From: Cerasicoccus arenae
GTDB taxonomy: Bacteria; Verrucomicrobiota; Verrucomicrobiia; Opitutales; Cerasicoccaceae
Direction: 5' to 3'
DNA length: 64,000 nt
NCBI RefSeq assembly: GCF_014651635.1
Contig: NZ_BMXG01000003.1
Span: 62,001 to 126,000, forward strand
Shown here: one piece after another, positions 55,017-63,356 of the stretch
Layout of the letters: each line of letters opens with the position of its first letter
Numbering within the stretch: position 1 is the stretch's first letter
Position numbers and translations under genes: made by a program
Notes under the pieces: model-generated
The model's database searches: none
The model's input: only the letters and a program-made list of their open reading frames with translations
Told to the model about the DNA's origin: nothing

Positions 55017-56834
55017 GTGCAATCCTTAACACAAAAAGATTGGCCTAAAATCGCGCCGGCCGGTAGCCGATTATTCATTGGTAGCGGAGCCGCTTGCCCG
55101 CATGCCTTGGTGGATGCACTGCTTGCTGCGCAATCGCATTTGGCGGACATTGAACTGGCGCACATCAGGACCTATGGGCCAACACCCTGGATTGACGAAA
55201 AGCGTCGAAACACGTTTCGCGCGAATGCTTTTTTCATGGGCGAGAATATCCGTGATGCGGTTAATGAAGGCAATGCCGACTATACCCCGTGTTTTCTGAG
55301 CGAGCTTCCGTCCTTGTTTCTGGAAGGGGTGGTCCCGCTGCGGGCTGCGTTGGTGATGGTTTCCCCGCCGGACAGCCAAGGCTATTGCTCGCTGGGTGTC
55401 AGCGTTGATGTGGTTCATGCCGCCTGTCGCGCTGCGCAAGTGGTCGTGGCACAGATTAACCCGCGCCTCCCGCGCACCTTTGGCGAAACGTTTTTGCACG
55501 TCAGTGAAATTGATTACATGCTGGAGTCCGAAGCCGAGTTGCCCGAATGGGCACCGGAAGGGCACGAGACCGTAGCGAAGAAGATCGGTGAGTACCTTGC
55601 TCAACTGGTAGAAGATGGCTCCACGCTTCAGGTTGGCATTGGCGACGTGCCAGACCGTGCAATTCGCGCCCTGAAGGATCATCGCCATTTGGGGGTGCAC
55701 ACCGAGATGTTCAGTGACGGCATTCGCGAACTCATTGAGGCTGGAGCGATCGACAACTCCGAAAAAAAGCTTAACCGCGGGCACACGGTGGCGTCTTTTT
55801 GCGTGGGCTCGCGGCAGCTCTATGACTTCGTCCACGAGAATCCGCATATTTCGTTTCGGCCTACGGAATATACCAACAACATAGCCCAAATTGCCAAGAA
55901 CCACAAAGTCGTGGCAATCAACAGCGCAATGGAGGTCGATTTAACCGGGCAAGTCGCGGCCTCGGTGGACGGCAAATTTTACAGTGGCATCGGCGGGCTG
56001 ATGGATTTCACCCGTGGTGCTGTGCTAAGCCCGGATGGCCTGCCGATCATCGCACTGCCGTCCACTGCGCAAGGCGGCGCGAAGTCGCGCATTGTCCCCT
56101 TTCTCTCGCAAGGGGCAGGGTTGGTAGGCAGCCGGGCAGATATTCATTTCGTGGTGACGGAGTTTGGAATCGCGACCCTGCGTGGTCGTAATGTGCGTGA
56201 GCGCGCCTTGGAACTTATCCAAGTGTCGCATCCTGATTTCCGTGAAGAATTGCTTCGTAATGCGCGTGAAAGAAAATTAATTGCCGCTTATGAAAAGCTC
56301 GTGCCACGCCCAGTAAAAGAAATTGGTGGAATTGAATTTGAGCGAATTCGCACGAATGAAAATGACTATGTTCTTAGGCCTCTTCACCCATCTGATGAGC
56401 GTCATTTGCAAGAGTTCTTTTATTCGCATTCAGCGGAGACCATTCATAAACGCTATGGCTACAGCGTGCAGCGCATGTCGCGTGAACGCGCTAGCGAACT
56501 GGTCGGCGTTGATCAAGAAAGCAATCTTGCACTCGGTGTATTTGAGCGGCGCGGTCCGCGTCAGCGCTTGCGCGCAGTGGGGCGATATTATTTGGATGAT
56601 AATAGAAAAACGGCTGAAGTGGCGTTTGTCGTCGATGAATCTGTCCGCCGACAAGGCTTAGGGAGTTTGTTATTGAAACGCATGATGGTGATTGCAAAAC
56701 GCCGTGAGTTGAAGTCCCTGTGGGCCTTCGTGGCTGCCGATAACTTGCCTATGCTACGTCTTTTTGAAAAACATGGCGGGCGACGCGAAGGTGGTTTGAC
56801 TGATAACATGGCGCATATTCGCATTACTCTTTAA
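55017..56834 (+). CDS. Acetyl-CoA hydrolase/CoA-transferase fused to a GNAT acetyltransferase
   Basis: GTG start, 605 aa. Residues 1-440 are the acetyl-CoA hydrolase/4-hydroxybutyrate CoA-transferase fold: LVMVSPPDSQGYCSLGVS, SFRPTEYTNN (with the likely catalytic Glu), KFYSGIGGLMDFTRGA and VTEFGIATLRGRNVRERAL. Residues 449-605 are a GNAT domain with DYVLRPLHPSDE and the acetyl-CoA loop VDESVRRQGLGSLLL. The fusion joins CoA-thioester exchange with protein or small-molecule acetylation, so the second half may regulate metabolic enzymes. The GNAT part is visibly more AT-rich than the first half, suggesting a later join. Confidence 0.9.
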   Translation: MQSLTQKDWPKIAPAGSRLFIGSGAACPHALVDALLAAQSHLADIELAHIRTYGPTPWIDEKRRNTFRANAFFMGENIRDAVNEGNADYTPCFLSELPSLFLEGVVPLRAALVMVSPPDSQGYCSLGVSVDVVHAACRAAQVVVAQINPRLPRTFGETFLHVSEIDYMLESEAELPEWAPEGHETVAKKIGEYLAQLVEDGSTLQVGIGDVPDRAIRALKDHRHLGVHTEMFSDGIRELIEAGAIDNSEKKLNRGHTVASFCVGSRQLYDFVHENPHISFRPTEYTNNIAQIAKNHKVVAINSAMEVDLTGQVAASVDGKFYSGIGGLMDFTRGAVLSPDGLPIIALPSTAQGGAKSRIVPFLSQGAGLVGSRADIHFVVTEFGIATLRGRNVRERALELIQVSHPDFREELLRNARERKLIAAYEKLVPRPVKEIGGIEFERIRTNENDYVLRPLHPSDERHLQEFFYSHSAETIHKRYGYSVQRMSRERASELVGVDQESNLALGVFERRGPRQRLRAVGRYYLDDNRKTAEVAFVVDESVRRQGLGSLLLKRMMVIAKRRELKSLWAFVAADNLPMLRLFEKHGGRREGGLTDNMAHIRITL

Positions 56835-56969
56835 TGAGTGAAATCATAGCGCATGCTTCACATTATTAAATAGGCATATGTGGTTTAAAGTTTAAAATAT
56901 GGCTTGCGAACATACTCAATTGCCTATTTTTCTACACACTTTACCCGAGTCTAACCTAAAAGTAAAACC

Positions 56970-57365
56970 ATGGAAATAGCTGACCAATTAAAAGCGCTTG
57001 AAGCAGAAAAAAAAGCGCTAGCTGCTCGAGAAAAAGAGCTGAAAGAACTTGCCAAAGAACAGAAGGCTGCCGCTCAAAAACTTGAGCAACTCGTGAAGGC
57101 GAGTGAATACGAAACGCCCAAGGCTCTAGTTGAAGCACTTATTGAGCATTATGGCATTACGTTCCGTGGTCGTAAAAAGGGTAGCGGGGCCAAAAAGGCT
57201 GATGGCGCTCCACGCCGTCGCCGCACGAAGGTCACCGCAGAACTTCGCGACGCCATCAAGAATGAAGTTGCAGGCGGTACCTCAATGAACAAAGTGGCCA
57301 AAGCTCGCGAGATCAGCTACTCGGTCATTGCCAAAATTTGCAAGGGCGACTACGATAAAGTTTAA
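56970..57365 (+). CDS. Coiled-coil, helix-turn-helix DNA-binding protein
   Basis: A 131-residue protein. Residues 1-50 are a strongly charged coiled coil (LEAEKKALAAREKELKELAK), followed by a basic linker (RGRKKGSGAKKADGAPRRRR) and a C-terminal helix-turn-helix (about 95-125; GTSMNKVAKAREISYSVIAK). The layout suggests oligomerising nucleoid or H-NS-like regulation, but no family match is certain. A rho-independent terminator follows 18 bp after the stop. Confidence 0.7.
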   Translation: MEIADQLKALEAEKKALAAREKELKELAKEQKAAAQKLEQLVKASEYETPKALVEALIEHYGITFRGRKKGSGAKKADGAPRRRRTKVTAELRDAIKNEVAGGTSMNKVAKAREISYSVIAKICKGDYDKV

Positions 57366-57383
57366 TCGTATCCTTCCCTTAGA

Positions 57384-57414
57384 AAGCCCGGTTCGATAAG
57401 AGCCGGGCTTTTTG
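57384..57414 (+). terminator. Terminator of the coiled-coil HTH gene
   Basis: AAGCCCGG (57384-57391) pairs with CCGGGCTT (57403-57410), 11-nt loop, then a T run. It sits 18 bp after the stop codon of the preceding gene. Confidence 0.85.
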
Positions 57415-57514
57415 TTTAACACGACCTCACTGCAGCAAATCTATCTTCATTCAGTAAGCCCTTGACTGCATACTATACGCGAAATTGTTCGCTAGATGGA
57501 ATTGTTTGCCAAAA

Positions 57515-57979
57515 ATGATCACGAAGCTAGAAACATTGCCTTATCCGCAGATTGAGGATCTTGCGTGTGAATCCGAAACCGAAGGCTATCGGTTTCTAGG
57601 GAGGCTTTTAACTGAGTGGAACAACGGTGCCAACAGATTCCATAAAGAAGGAGAAGCGATTTACGCCTATTGGCGAAGACGCGAGCTGATCGCAATTGGC
57701 GGTATCAACATCGATCCATTCTTGGAAAATTGCTCAGTCGCTAGGCTTAGGAGATTGTACGTTAGAAGAGATCAAAGAAGACAGGGCATTGGAAGGGAAC
57801 TGGTAGATCACATCTTGAAAGAGGCATGCTTTAGCTTCAGGGAAATTACTTTGAAGACTGACTCTGAGCAAGCTAGCAAGTTTTACGAATCGATGGGATT
57901 CTCACGAATCACCGAGATTAGGCATGCCACTCATAAAAAAATTTTGGAGAGCAAGGCGTCACGGATTGCTCAGAGCTGA
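57515..57979 (+). CDS. GNAT-family N-acetyltransferase
   Basis: The ATG at 57515 is chosen (154 aa) over the TTG ten codons upstream. The GNAT core is visible: beta strand AIYAYWRRRELIAIGGINI, then VARLRRLYVRRDQRRQGIGRELVDH (acetyl-CoA pyrophosphate loop Q/R-x-x-G-x-G) and FYESMGFSRI at the end. Acetylates a small molecule or protein; the acceptor is unknown. Solitary gene. Confidence 0.85.
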   Translation: MITKLETLPYPQIEDLACESETEGYRFLGRLLTEWNNGANRFHKEGEAIYAYWRRRELIAIGGINIDPFLENCSVARLRRLYVRRDQRRQGIGRELVDHILKEACFSFREITLKTDSEQASKFYESMGFSRITEIRHATHKKILESKASRIAQS

Positions 57980-58093
57980 CCTGCGTCATGCACTTCTAGT
58001 GGAAGCCGTTTTGAGCTGAAAAGCTGTTGCGCTACTTAGGAACTTTAATCTTGAGCGGGCGCTCTCTGAGTGGCTGAGGTATTTGACCAAAGG

Positions 58094-58123
58094 AAAAGCG
58101 TCTTCCGGATGGAAGACGCTTTT
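58094..58123. terminator. Bidirectional terminator hairpin
   Basis: AAAAGCGTCTTCC (58094-58106) and GGAAGACGCTTTT (58111-58123) form a perfect 13-bp stem with a GGAT loop; A4 and T4 flanks make it work on both strands. Confidence 0.8.
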
Positions 58124-58133
58124 CGAAATTGAA

Positions 58134-58163
58134 GGCGGGCGGCCTACCCCTAAACCGCCCGCC
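58134..58163 (+). terminator. Second hairpin with T-rich tail
   Basis: GGCGGGCGG (58134-58142) pairs with CCGCCCGCC (58155-58163), 12-nt loop, followed by ATTGTTTTC. Ten bp after the first hairpin, so it could be a backup terminator. Confidence 0.6.
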
Positions 58164-58374
58164 ATTGTTTTCTACTTTATCTCGTTGCTTGTTACCCCAT
58201 CTCCCGTAGGAGAAATTTGATTATGTTGCTTAAGCTAGCTTCGTTTATGCCAATGTCAAATATTTTTCTAAAAAAAGCCTACTCCTCAAAAGAAAAGTGT
58301 GATTTATCGTTTATCTAGACTGAGATCCGCCTGACTTGTTCCGAAAAAAGGAATTTTTCTCATAAAAAAGATAG

Positions 58375-58917
58375 ATGATACGGACATGGATTGCAAAACG
58401 GACGAAATTCAGGCATATTAATGGTGTGAGTGGTAAAAAGAAGTGTTTGATTTGTGGCGAAGTGGCCAAAGTTTATGTCAACTTGGTCAAAACTGGTCAC
58501 ATGGCGCACAGCGCCTATTGCTTAGCACACGCTGAGGAGCTTGGAATTCTATCGCCAGGTGCATATGCGTTACTGGATGCCGAAAATGGTGCAGAGGCCG
58601 ATAGTCACTCCAGCTTGATGCGTTGCGCGAGCTGTGGTTTCAGCCTGCGGGACTGGAAACGAACTGGTCGATTTGGTTGTGCGGACTGTTACGATACATT
58701 TTCGGAAAAAATCGAACCAGCGCTCAAGCGACTGCATTTGGACACGGTTCACCGTGGAAAAATTCCCAAAGGTGCTTATAGCTCAGTTATAGTCGAGAAT
58801 CGCATACGTGATTTACAGAGGCAGCTCGAAAATGCAGTCCAAGAGGAGCGATTTGAGGATGCCGCGGCCGCTCGGGACCTGATGAGTGAGCTTAAGTCTT
58901 GGCAGCCGAGTGATTAG
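58375..58917 (+). CDS. McsA-like zinc-finger protein with UVR motif
   Basis: A 180-residue protein with paired cysteine motifs CLICGE, a Cys/His pair near HSAYCLAHA, CASCGF and CADCYDTF, and a C-terminal UVR motif (LQRQLENAVQEERFEDAAAARDLM, residues about 148-175). This is the domain set of McsA, the activator of McsB arginine kinase, and of clpC-operon regulators. No mcsB or clpC follows here, so the partner is elsewhere. It probably binds zinc. The N-terminus of about 20 residues lacks family similarity, so the true start may be further in. Confidence 0.85.
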   Translation: MIRTWIAKRTKFRHINGVSGKKKCLICGEVAKVYVNLVKTGHMAHSAYCLAHAEELGILSPGAYALLDAENGAEADSHSSLMRCASCGFSLRDWKRTGRFGCADCYDTFSEKIEPALKRLHLDTVHRGKIPKGAYSSVIVENRIRDLQRQLENAVQEERFEDAAAARDLMSELKSWQPSD

Positions 58918-59066
58918 GCTGATTTCCGGAGACTGACTGAATTGTTTCACTTAGCGAAGGTGTATATAGTGTGCGAAAACGGTGCAGATGTGTGGTTTTT
59001 GTTGTATTTATCTAACGCGCTGTTACTTAATACTGTTTAATTTCTAATTTCTTACCAAAATCGATT

Positions 59067-59324
59067 ATGATCGAGGGAGTCTTCTGGCTAACTTTTTCCA
59101 TCCTTTCCATTGGCTCAGCAGCCTTGGGATGCTTTCTGCTGTTTTCGCCGCGTGACGCTTTAGCGGTCCGCTACCAGAACTACATGTTGGCAAAGACCAT
59201 GCGCCCGCTCAAGGACGAGGACTTTAGCCATATGCCAAAGGTTGTTTGGGGACTTAAGGGCGCTGGCTTGGTCTGCCTCACACTGAGCGCCTTAATGTTG
59301 GTTGGTGTTTCCATTATTCGCTAG
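59067..59324 (+). CDS. Small two-span membrane protein
   Basis: An 85-residue protein with hydrophobic segments at about 6-24 and 62-84 and a basic middle (PRDALAVRYQNYMLAKTMRP). No family. Followed by a strong terminator 25 bp later, which supports it as a real expressed gene. Confidence 0.7.
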   Translation: MIEGVFWLTFSILSIGSAALGCFLLFSPRDALAVRYQNYMLAKTMRPLKDEDFSHMPKVVWGLKGAGLVCLTLSALMLVGVSIIR

Positions 59325-59349
59325 AGCCGCTAGCGGATCAGTAATGATT

Positions 59350-59379
59350 AAGGCCGATGGAAACCATCGGCCTTTTTTT
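59350..59379. terminator. Terminator between convergent genes
   Basis: AAGGCCGATGG (59350-59360) and CCATCGGCCTT (59364-59374) form an 11-bp stem with an AAA loop, followed by T7. It ends the small membrane protein gene and can also serve the minus-strand peroxiredoxin, whose stop is 34 bp away. Confidence 0.9.
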
Positions 59380-59413
59380 AATTGTCGTGGTTGTCAGTGA
59401 GGCTGCCCGTGTT

Positions 59414-59929
59414 TTATGAAGAGAGCTCGCTGATGGCCGCCTTAACGTCATCTGCCTGCTTTTGGGTTGAAGCCTTTTTGTCCAGCCATACCAGTTTGCC
59501 ATTGGCAAAGAGATAGGCTTGGCGAGAAGTGAAATTACCCATCATTGGCACACCAAAGGCTCCTGCCACCTCTGCTTTCTGGTCGGCCAGAAGCGTGAAG
59601 GGGAAATGGTTCTTATCCTTAAACGATTTCTGTGCCTCAGGACTATCTGTACTAACTCCGATAACGGTTACGCCCATGGCGGTCAGTTCTGTATAGGCGT
59701 CTCGCAAGCTACAACCTTGCTTGGTGCAGCCGCCCGTGTTGGCCTTTGGATAGAAATAAACCAACAAGTAAGGTTTATCGGCGTAATCGCCCAAATTTAC
59801 TTCGGCCCCATTTTCGTCAAGGACCGTGACGGCGGGTAGCTCAGCCCCTAATTTAAGCTCTTCCGCAGCGCAATTTACGCTAGCTAATACTAATAGTGCC
59901 CCTGCAAATGAGATAATAGATCGAAACAT
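59414..59929 (-). CDS. Secreted Bcp/AhpC-type peroxiredoxin
   Basis: The ATG at 59929 (171 aa) is chosen because a signal peptide follows (ALLVLASVNCAA); the TTG upstream is rejected. The catalytic region is YFYPKANTGGCTKQGCSLRD, with peroxidatic Cys68 and resolving Cys73 five residues on, the bacterioferritin-comigratory-protein pattern; the usual Pro before Gly-Cys is replaced by Gly. It would reduce peroxides in the periplasm with an extracytoplasmic thiol donor. Convergent with the preceding gene. Confidence 0.9.
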   Translation of the reverse strand: MFRSIISFAGALLVLASVNCAAEELKLGAELPAVTVLDENGAEVNLGDYADKPYLLVYFYPKANTGGCTKQGCSLRDAYTELTAMGVTVIGVSTDSPEAQKSFKDKNHFPFTLLADQKAEVAGAFGVPMMGNFTSRQAYLFANGKLVWLDKKASTQKQADDVKAAISELSS

Positions 59930-59980
59930 GACTCCCTTATACAAGGGAATCTTGAGGATCGCAAGGGCGTGCGAACGAAT

Positions 59981-60169
59981 TTACACGGTCTTCCGACCAA
60001 GGACGCGTCGGAGTAATCCAAGGCGAGAGGCGGGCTTTGATTCGACACCAGCCAGCTTCATCAATCCGACGGTTTGAACCGGCCGGGATTCATGATTTGA
60101 TACGCTGGTCTTTAGCGGCATGTGATTGAGCGCGGAGAGGTCTGGTCTTCTTTTCTGCATGGTTAACAT
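59981..60169 (-). CDS. Small basic hypothetical protein (62 aa), doubtful
   Basis: ATG at 60169 encodes MLTMQKRRPDL... and a basic C-terminus (RLGLLRRVLGRK). No homology features. It lies behind the peroxiredoxin gene on the same strand. It could be a real small protein or a chance frame. I see no ribosome site. Confidence 0.3.
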   Translation of the reverse strand: MLTMQKRRPDLSALNHMPLKTSVSNHESRPVQTVGLMKLAGVESKPASRLGLLRRVLGRKTV

Positions 60170-60249
60170 ACTCTCAAATTGTCGCCGATATATCAAAATA
60201 ATTCCTGATCGGGGATTCCCTATCTCTTTGAATAATAGATATCTAGGGA

Positions 60250-60394
60250 GATGTTTAATTCAGGTAAAAGGCATGGCTTAGCTAGAGTCGGCCCCCGGTC
60301 AGGATTGCTAGGGGGTAGTCTGTATATTGCTCTTTATATACGCCCCGGTCTCCAAAAATAGCGCCTTTGCAGGGTAGGCTACGAAAGGCTTTTT
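60250..60394 (+). ncRNA. Candidate structured RNA ending in a terminator
   Basis: No gene is seen in 60170-60509. Two hairpins stand in a row: GTATAT/ATATAC enclosed by GGGG/CCCC (60311-60346), then GCCTTT/AAAGGC (60363-60389) followed by T5 (60390-60394), a rho-independent terminator. Together they look like a small transcript or a riboswitch-like leader that ends 115 bp before the lipoprotein/mobA genes. I cannot match it to a known family. Its 5' end is uncertain. Confidence 0.3.
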
Positions 60395-60509
60395 ACTGGC
60401 TTTTACATTTGGCGTTAGTCACGCTGCTTCCTTCAGCCCCACTAGCCCTTGAGTCTAATATCGCCAATGCTGCAAGTAATGCCAGTGCCGAGTAATCAAT
60501 TCTTATCCG

Positions 60510-60746
60510 ATGCGACGTTTGGGTAAAAATTCCGTTGTGCTTGCACTTTTCCTTAGCGTATTGATGCAAACGGGTTGCCAAAGCACGTCGAATGCTCAAT
60601 CTGGGATAAACGCCACTGCCACTGTTCTGCCGGACTTTTCCCCGGAACGTGCGGAACGCGAAGCAGCATATTTTGATCCTTTAAAGTCCAAACCTGATTT
60701 CACCCAAATCGACGTCGTGACCATCGTCCCGGCGGGCGACCAATAG
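60510..60746 (+). CDS. Small lipoprotein
   Basis: A 78-residue protein. The signal peptide VVLALFLSVLMQTG precedes a lipobox ending in Cys (LMQTGC; Cys23 lipidation expected). The mature part is short, acidic and Pro-rich (PDFSPERAEREAAYFDPLKS) and probably sits on the periplasmic face of a membrane. It ends 10 bp before mobA, so the two are likely co-transcribed. Function unknown. Confidence 0.75.
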   Translation: MRRLGKNSVVLALFLSVLMQTGCQSTSNAQSGINATATVLPDFSPERAEREAAYFDPLKSKPDFTQIDVVTIVPAGDQ

Positions 60747-60756
60747 CACCCAAGCC

Positions 60757-61353
60757 ATGTCATTTGTGCAGGAAAATCTTTACGGCCTAGTCCTCGCAGG
60801 GGGGCGTAGCCGCCGCCTCGGTCGAGATAAAGCCACCCTTGTTTATAAAGGCCAATTGCAGCTTGATCGTAGCATCGGCATGCTCAAGCGTTATTGCGAA
60901 AAGGTCTTCATCTCCGTGCGCGAAGATCAGGGTTACACAGTTGGGGCGGAGCCCATCATCGACCGCATGGGAGAGATTGGCCCGTTGGGCGGCATTCTCT
61001 CGGCGTTCTTCTATCACCGGGACAAAGACTGGCTCGTGCTTGGGGTGGACATGCCCTTTATCAACATTTTCACCGTCAAGGAAATCCTCGACGCCCGGGA
61101 CAAGGATAAACTGGCCACGTGCTTTCGGACTCATGATGGTGGCCCGGAACCGCTTTGTACGATCTACGAAAACAGGTTCAAGGAACAACTCCTTAACAAT
61201 GCCAAGGCTGGGGAACGCTCCCCGAAGCGCATTCTTACTGGGCTAGAAGACGACGTGAAAATGGTTGATCCAAAGGACCCGAGCCACTTGGACTGCATTG
61301 TGACTGCTGAGGACTATCTCGCCGCGCAAACCCGGATGCTCGGCGGCAGGTAA
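60757..61353 (+). CDS. mobA: Molybdenum cofactor guanylyltransferase
   Basis: A 198-residue nucleotidyltransferase that attaches GMP to molybdopterin. The N-terminal motif LVLAGGRSRRLGRDKATLVY is the MobA signature; GPLGGILSAF, VLGVDMPFI and PEPLCTIYE follow in order. No other molybdenum genes are in the window. Starts 10 bp after the lipoprotein gene. Confidence 0.92.
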   Translation: MSFVQENLYGLVLAGGRSRRLGRDKATLVYKGQLQLDRSIGMLKRYCEKVFISVREDQGYTVGAEPIIDRMGEIGPLGGILSAFFYHRDKDWLVLGVDMPFINIFTVKEILDARDKDKLATCFRTHDGGPEPLCTIYENRFKEQLLNNAKAGERSPKRILTGLEDDVKMVDPKDPSHLDCIVTAEDYLAAQTRMLGGR

Positions 61354-61394
61354 GCTGAATAAACGGCTGACTACTAAGACGCTGAAAGGCGGGT

Positions 61395-62177
61395 CTATTC
61401 CTTGACTGAGGCTTGCTCATCTTTGGAGTGAGAGAGCAGCCAATCGTAGAGTGCATCGTTGCTGTAGGCGGGGTCCCAAGAATTATGGCCCACGCCTTCG
61501 TAGATGGTAAACTCTGGCGTTCCGCCGACACTGGTAACGGCATCAATGACTTTTTGCCCCTTTTCCAAGGCAACGGCTTGGTCCTGATCACCGTGGAAGG
61601 CCCAGATGGGCATGCTGGCGAGCTTTTCGTAATTCACTTCTGGGCCCCAGCCACAGACGGGGGCGATGGCGGCGAATTTTTCGGGGTTATTTGCGGCCCA
61701 GGCCCAAGTGCCATTTCCGCCCATACTCAGGCCGGTGAGGTAGACGCGGCTTGGGTCGATGCGGTATTTTTCCATTATGTCGTCGTAAAAAGCGTTCAGT
61801 AGTTCGGTGCTCCACCAGCCGCCATGTGGGCACTGAGGGGACACGATGATGAACGGAAATTCCTTACCTTGTTCGACGAGTTTAGGGGGGCCGTGCTTGG
61901 CAACTTTTTTCAGATTATCGCCCCGTTCACCGGAGCCGTGGAGGAAGATCATTAGCGGCCAACGCTTGTCCTGGTCTGCGTTGTAGCCCTCTGGAAGGTA
62001 GAGCAAATACTGGGCGCGAACGGTCTTTTTGATTTCGCGTTCAAAGGCTTCGGAGGATTGTTGAGCGAGCTCTGTTTCGGCTTGGGCAGCCGTTGGAGCA
62101 ATGGCGATCAACGCCAGGAATGCAGCGAAAACGCCGAAGGCGCGCAGGATGTGATCGAACTGAGGGCGAGCATGCAT
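61395..62177 (-). CDS. Secreted PHB-depolymerase-like esterase
   Basis: The ATG at 62177 (260 aa) is chosen; the TTG at 62213 is rejected because the signal peptide (GVFAAFLALIAIAPTAAQA) starts after it. Alpha/beta hydrolase with LMIFLHGSGERGD, nucleophile elbow GLSMGGN (Ser151), Asp197/199 in HGDQDQ and His231 in GVGHNSW. Related to the catalytic module of the giant esterase at 349-3219, without its accessory domains. It probably acts on polysaccharide-linked acyl or aromatic esters. Upstream are a candidate GntR operator and a G8 tract. Confidence 0.9.
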   Translation of the reverse strand: MHARPQFDHILRAFGVFAAFLALIAIAPTAAQAETELAQQSSEAFEREIKKTVRAQYLLYLPEGYNADQDKRWPLMIFLHGSGERGDNLKKVAKHGPPKLVEQGKEFPFIIVSPQCPHGGWWSTELLNAFYDDIMEKYRIDPSRVYLTGLSMGGNGTWAWAANNPEKFAAIAPVCGWGPEVNYEKLASMPIWAFHGDQDQAVALEKGQKVIDAVTSVGGTPEFTIYEGVGHNSWDPAYSNDALYDWLLSHSKDEQASVKE

Positions 62178-62566
62178 GGCCGGTATGTTGGCGAGCGGGG
62201 GGAAGTCTCGCAAGCGATAAAAACGCCCCGAAAACCGTCCCTTTTGTTGGGGAAATCGCGTCTTCGGTGGGCGGCGAAAATTGTCCGTTTAGTAGGGATG
62301 AGTTGAGGGGGGGGTATTTTGTTGCCTAATCAAGCATTCGCCTTCCAGGGCAATGACCAAGCGGGTCCTGGGCGATTGTCTGACAATTGGCCTGCGCGGA
62401 CAGGAAAAGCAAACTGATACTTTTATGCCCCATTTCGGCTATTTTTGCCCCCAAAATGGAAACTACAGCAAAGTTTGCGGACGCAGCAAAGCCCGGCGTG
62501 GAAAATGTGCAACTGGATAGTTGCGTGAATCAGGTGCGCGCCAGAAGCGACGAAGAAGGCCTAGGC
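62178..62566. other. Intergenic region with operator and poly-G
   Basis: 390 bp, no gene. It holds a G8 tract (62307-62314) and a GntR-type palindrome (62375-62387). A 17-nt string TGAGTTGAGGGGGGGGT also occurs upstream of the PEP-CTERM gene at 35659-35675. Confidence 0.6.
62375..62387. promoter_or_regulatory. Candidate GntR operator, copy 3
   Basis: ATTGTCTGACAAT, a 13-bp palindrome of the same ATTGT-N3-ACAAT type as at 39240 and 40562. It lies 198 bp upstream of the esterase start codon, further than ideal. Confidence 0.5.
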
Positions 62567-63208
62567 CTAGGATTCGTCTTCGATGGCGGCGGCTTGCTCA
62601 ATCGCTTTAGCGATGCCTTGGCCGATGAAGTCCATCTGCGCGAATTGGTGGATCTTCTTGCGGCAGTGGCTCAGTTCGTCGCGGACAAAGACCACGCGGT
62701 AAAGCTTGGTCGCCTCCATGAGCGCAATGATGGCCACATCGCGTGGGCCGGGGATCGCGCCTTCGGCCAGAATGGTCATGCGGATACGGGTGCGAACCTC
62801 GGTCTCCTCCTTACCATTAATCATCGGGTAAGTGCGCTCGCCCTTGATCCACAAGAAACGCTTTTCGCGCGCTTCGAGGATGCCTTTGTGGACGAGTCCG
62901 GCGAAAATGCGTGGCTCGAAATCTCCAGCCTTGGCAGCCAGCGCCTCAATGGCCGTCACAATCGATGGCTCCTTGCCGAGCCCCTTGAGAATGGACAATG
63001 CTTCGTCGAGCAGCGGGTCACCGGTGGGCTTGGCGTCCACAAGGGTCACATTTTCCGCATCAGTGTCGACTTGGTTCAGAAAGGCCAGCTCCATCGTCAG
63101 TGCCCCCGCAATGGCGTATTCATACGCGCGTTGGGAGACGGTGCGGTGCATGACACCGGTTTCGTCGTTAAGGGCAAGCAAAGTAATTTCTTCTGCGAAT
63201 CGGAGCAT
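62567..63208 (-). CDS. GOLPH3/VPS74-family (GPP34) protein
   Basis: A 213-residue protein with the family opening MLRFAEEITLLALNDETG, then YAIAGALTMELAFLNQVD and a helical core reading GILEAREKRFLWIKGERTYP. In eukaryotes this fold binds phosphatidylinositol-4-phosphate at the Golgi; bacterial members are of unknown function. It is cytoplasmic, with no signal peptide. The downstream neighbour on the same strand is the esterase, 390 bp away. The long antisense frame covering it is a shadow. Confidence 0.85.
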   Translation of the reverse strand: MLRFAEEITLLALNDETGVMHRTVSQRAYEYAIAGALTMELAFLNQVDTDAENVTLVDAKPTGDPLLDEALSILKGLGKEPSIVTAIEALAAKAGDFEPRIFAGLVHKGILEAREKRFLWIKGERTYPMINGKEETEVRTRIRMTILAEGAIPGPRDVAIIALMEATKLYRVVFVRDELSHCRKKIHQFAQMDFIGQGIAKAIEQAAAIEDES

Positions 63209-63289
63209 GCTGGCGTTTTATCTAATCACCGCCCTGCGGCAAGCGCAAAGCAAGCACACTGTCATAGGAGTCAGCCCCTTCCCTCACCA

Positions 63290-63316
63290 AAGGTAGCGCA
63301 GGCGCGTCCCCGCGCC
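63290..63316. repeat. Dispersed GC-rich hairpin repeat, copy B
   Basis: Exact 27-nt reverse complement of 53418-53444, again intergenic. Contains GGCGCG-TCCC-CGCGCC. It lies between the GOLPH3-type gene and the small secreted protein. Confidence 0.75.
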
Positions 63317-63356
63317 ACTCTAGAACGCCTAAGGTGATGTGCGCAGTGACCGCAGG

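Larger units (their letters stand above)
57980..58374. other. Intergenic region with two strong hairpins
   Basis: About 395 bp with no supported ORF. Two hairpins in tandem (58094-58123 and 58134-58163) sit in the middle. They might end a small RNA or the GNAT transcript. No tRNA or known RNA family recognised. Confidence 0.6.

Noticed and set aside
55071-55904. 277-residue minus-strand ORF
   Set aside because: Antisense to the CoA-transferase domain, which carries clear motifs.
62387-63337. 316-residue plus-strand ORF
   Set aside because: It runs antisense over the GOLPH3-type gene, whose protein has clear family motifs; the plus frame shows none and looks like a high-GC shadow.
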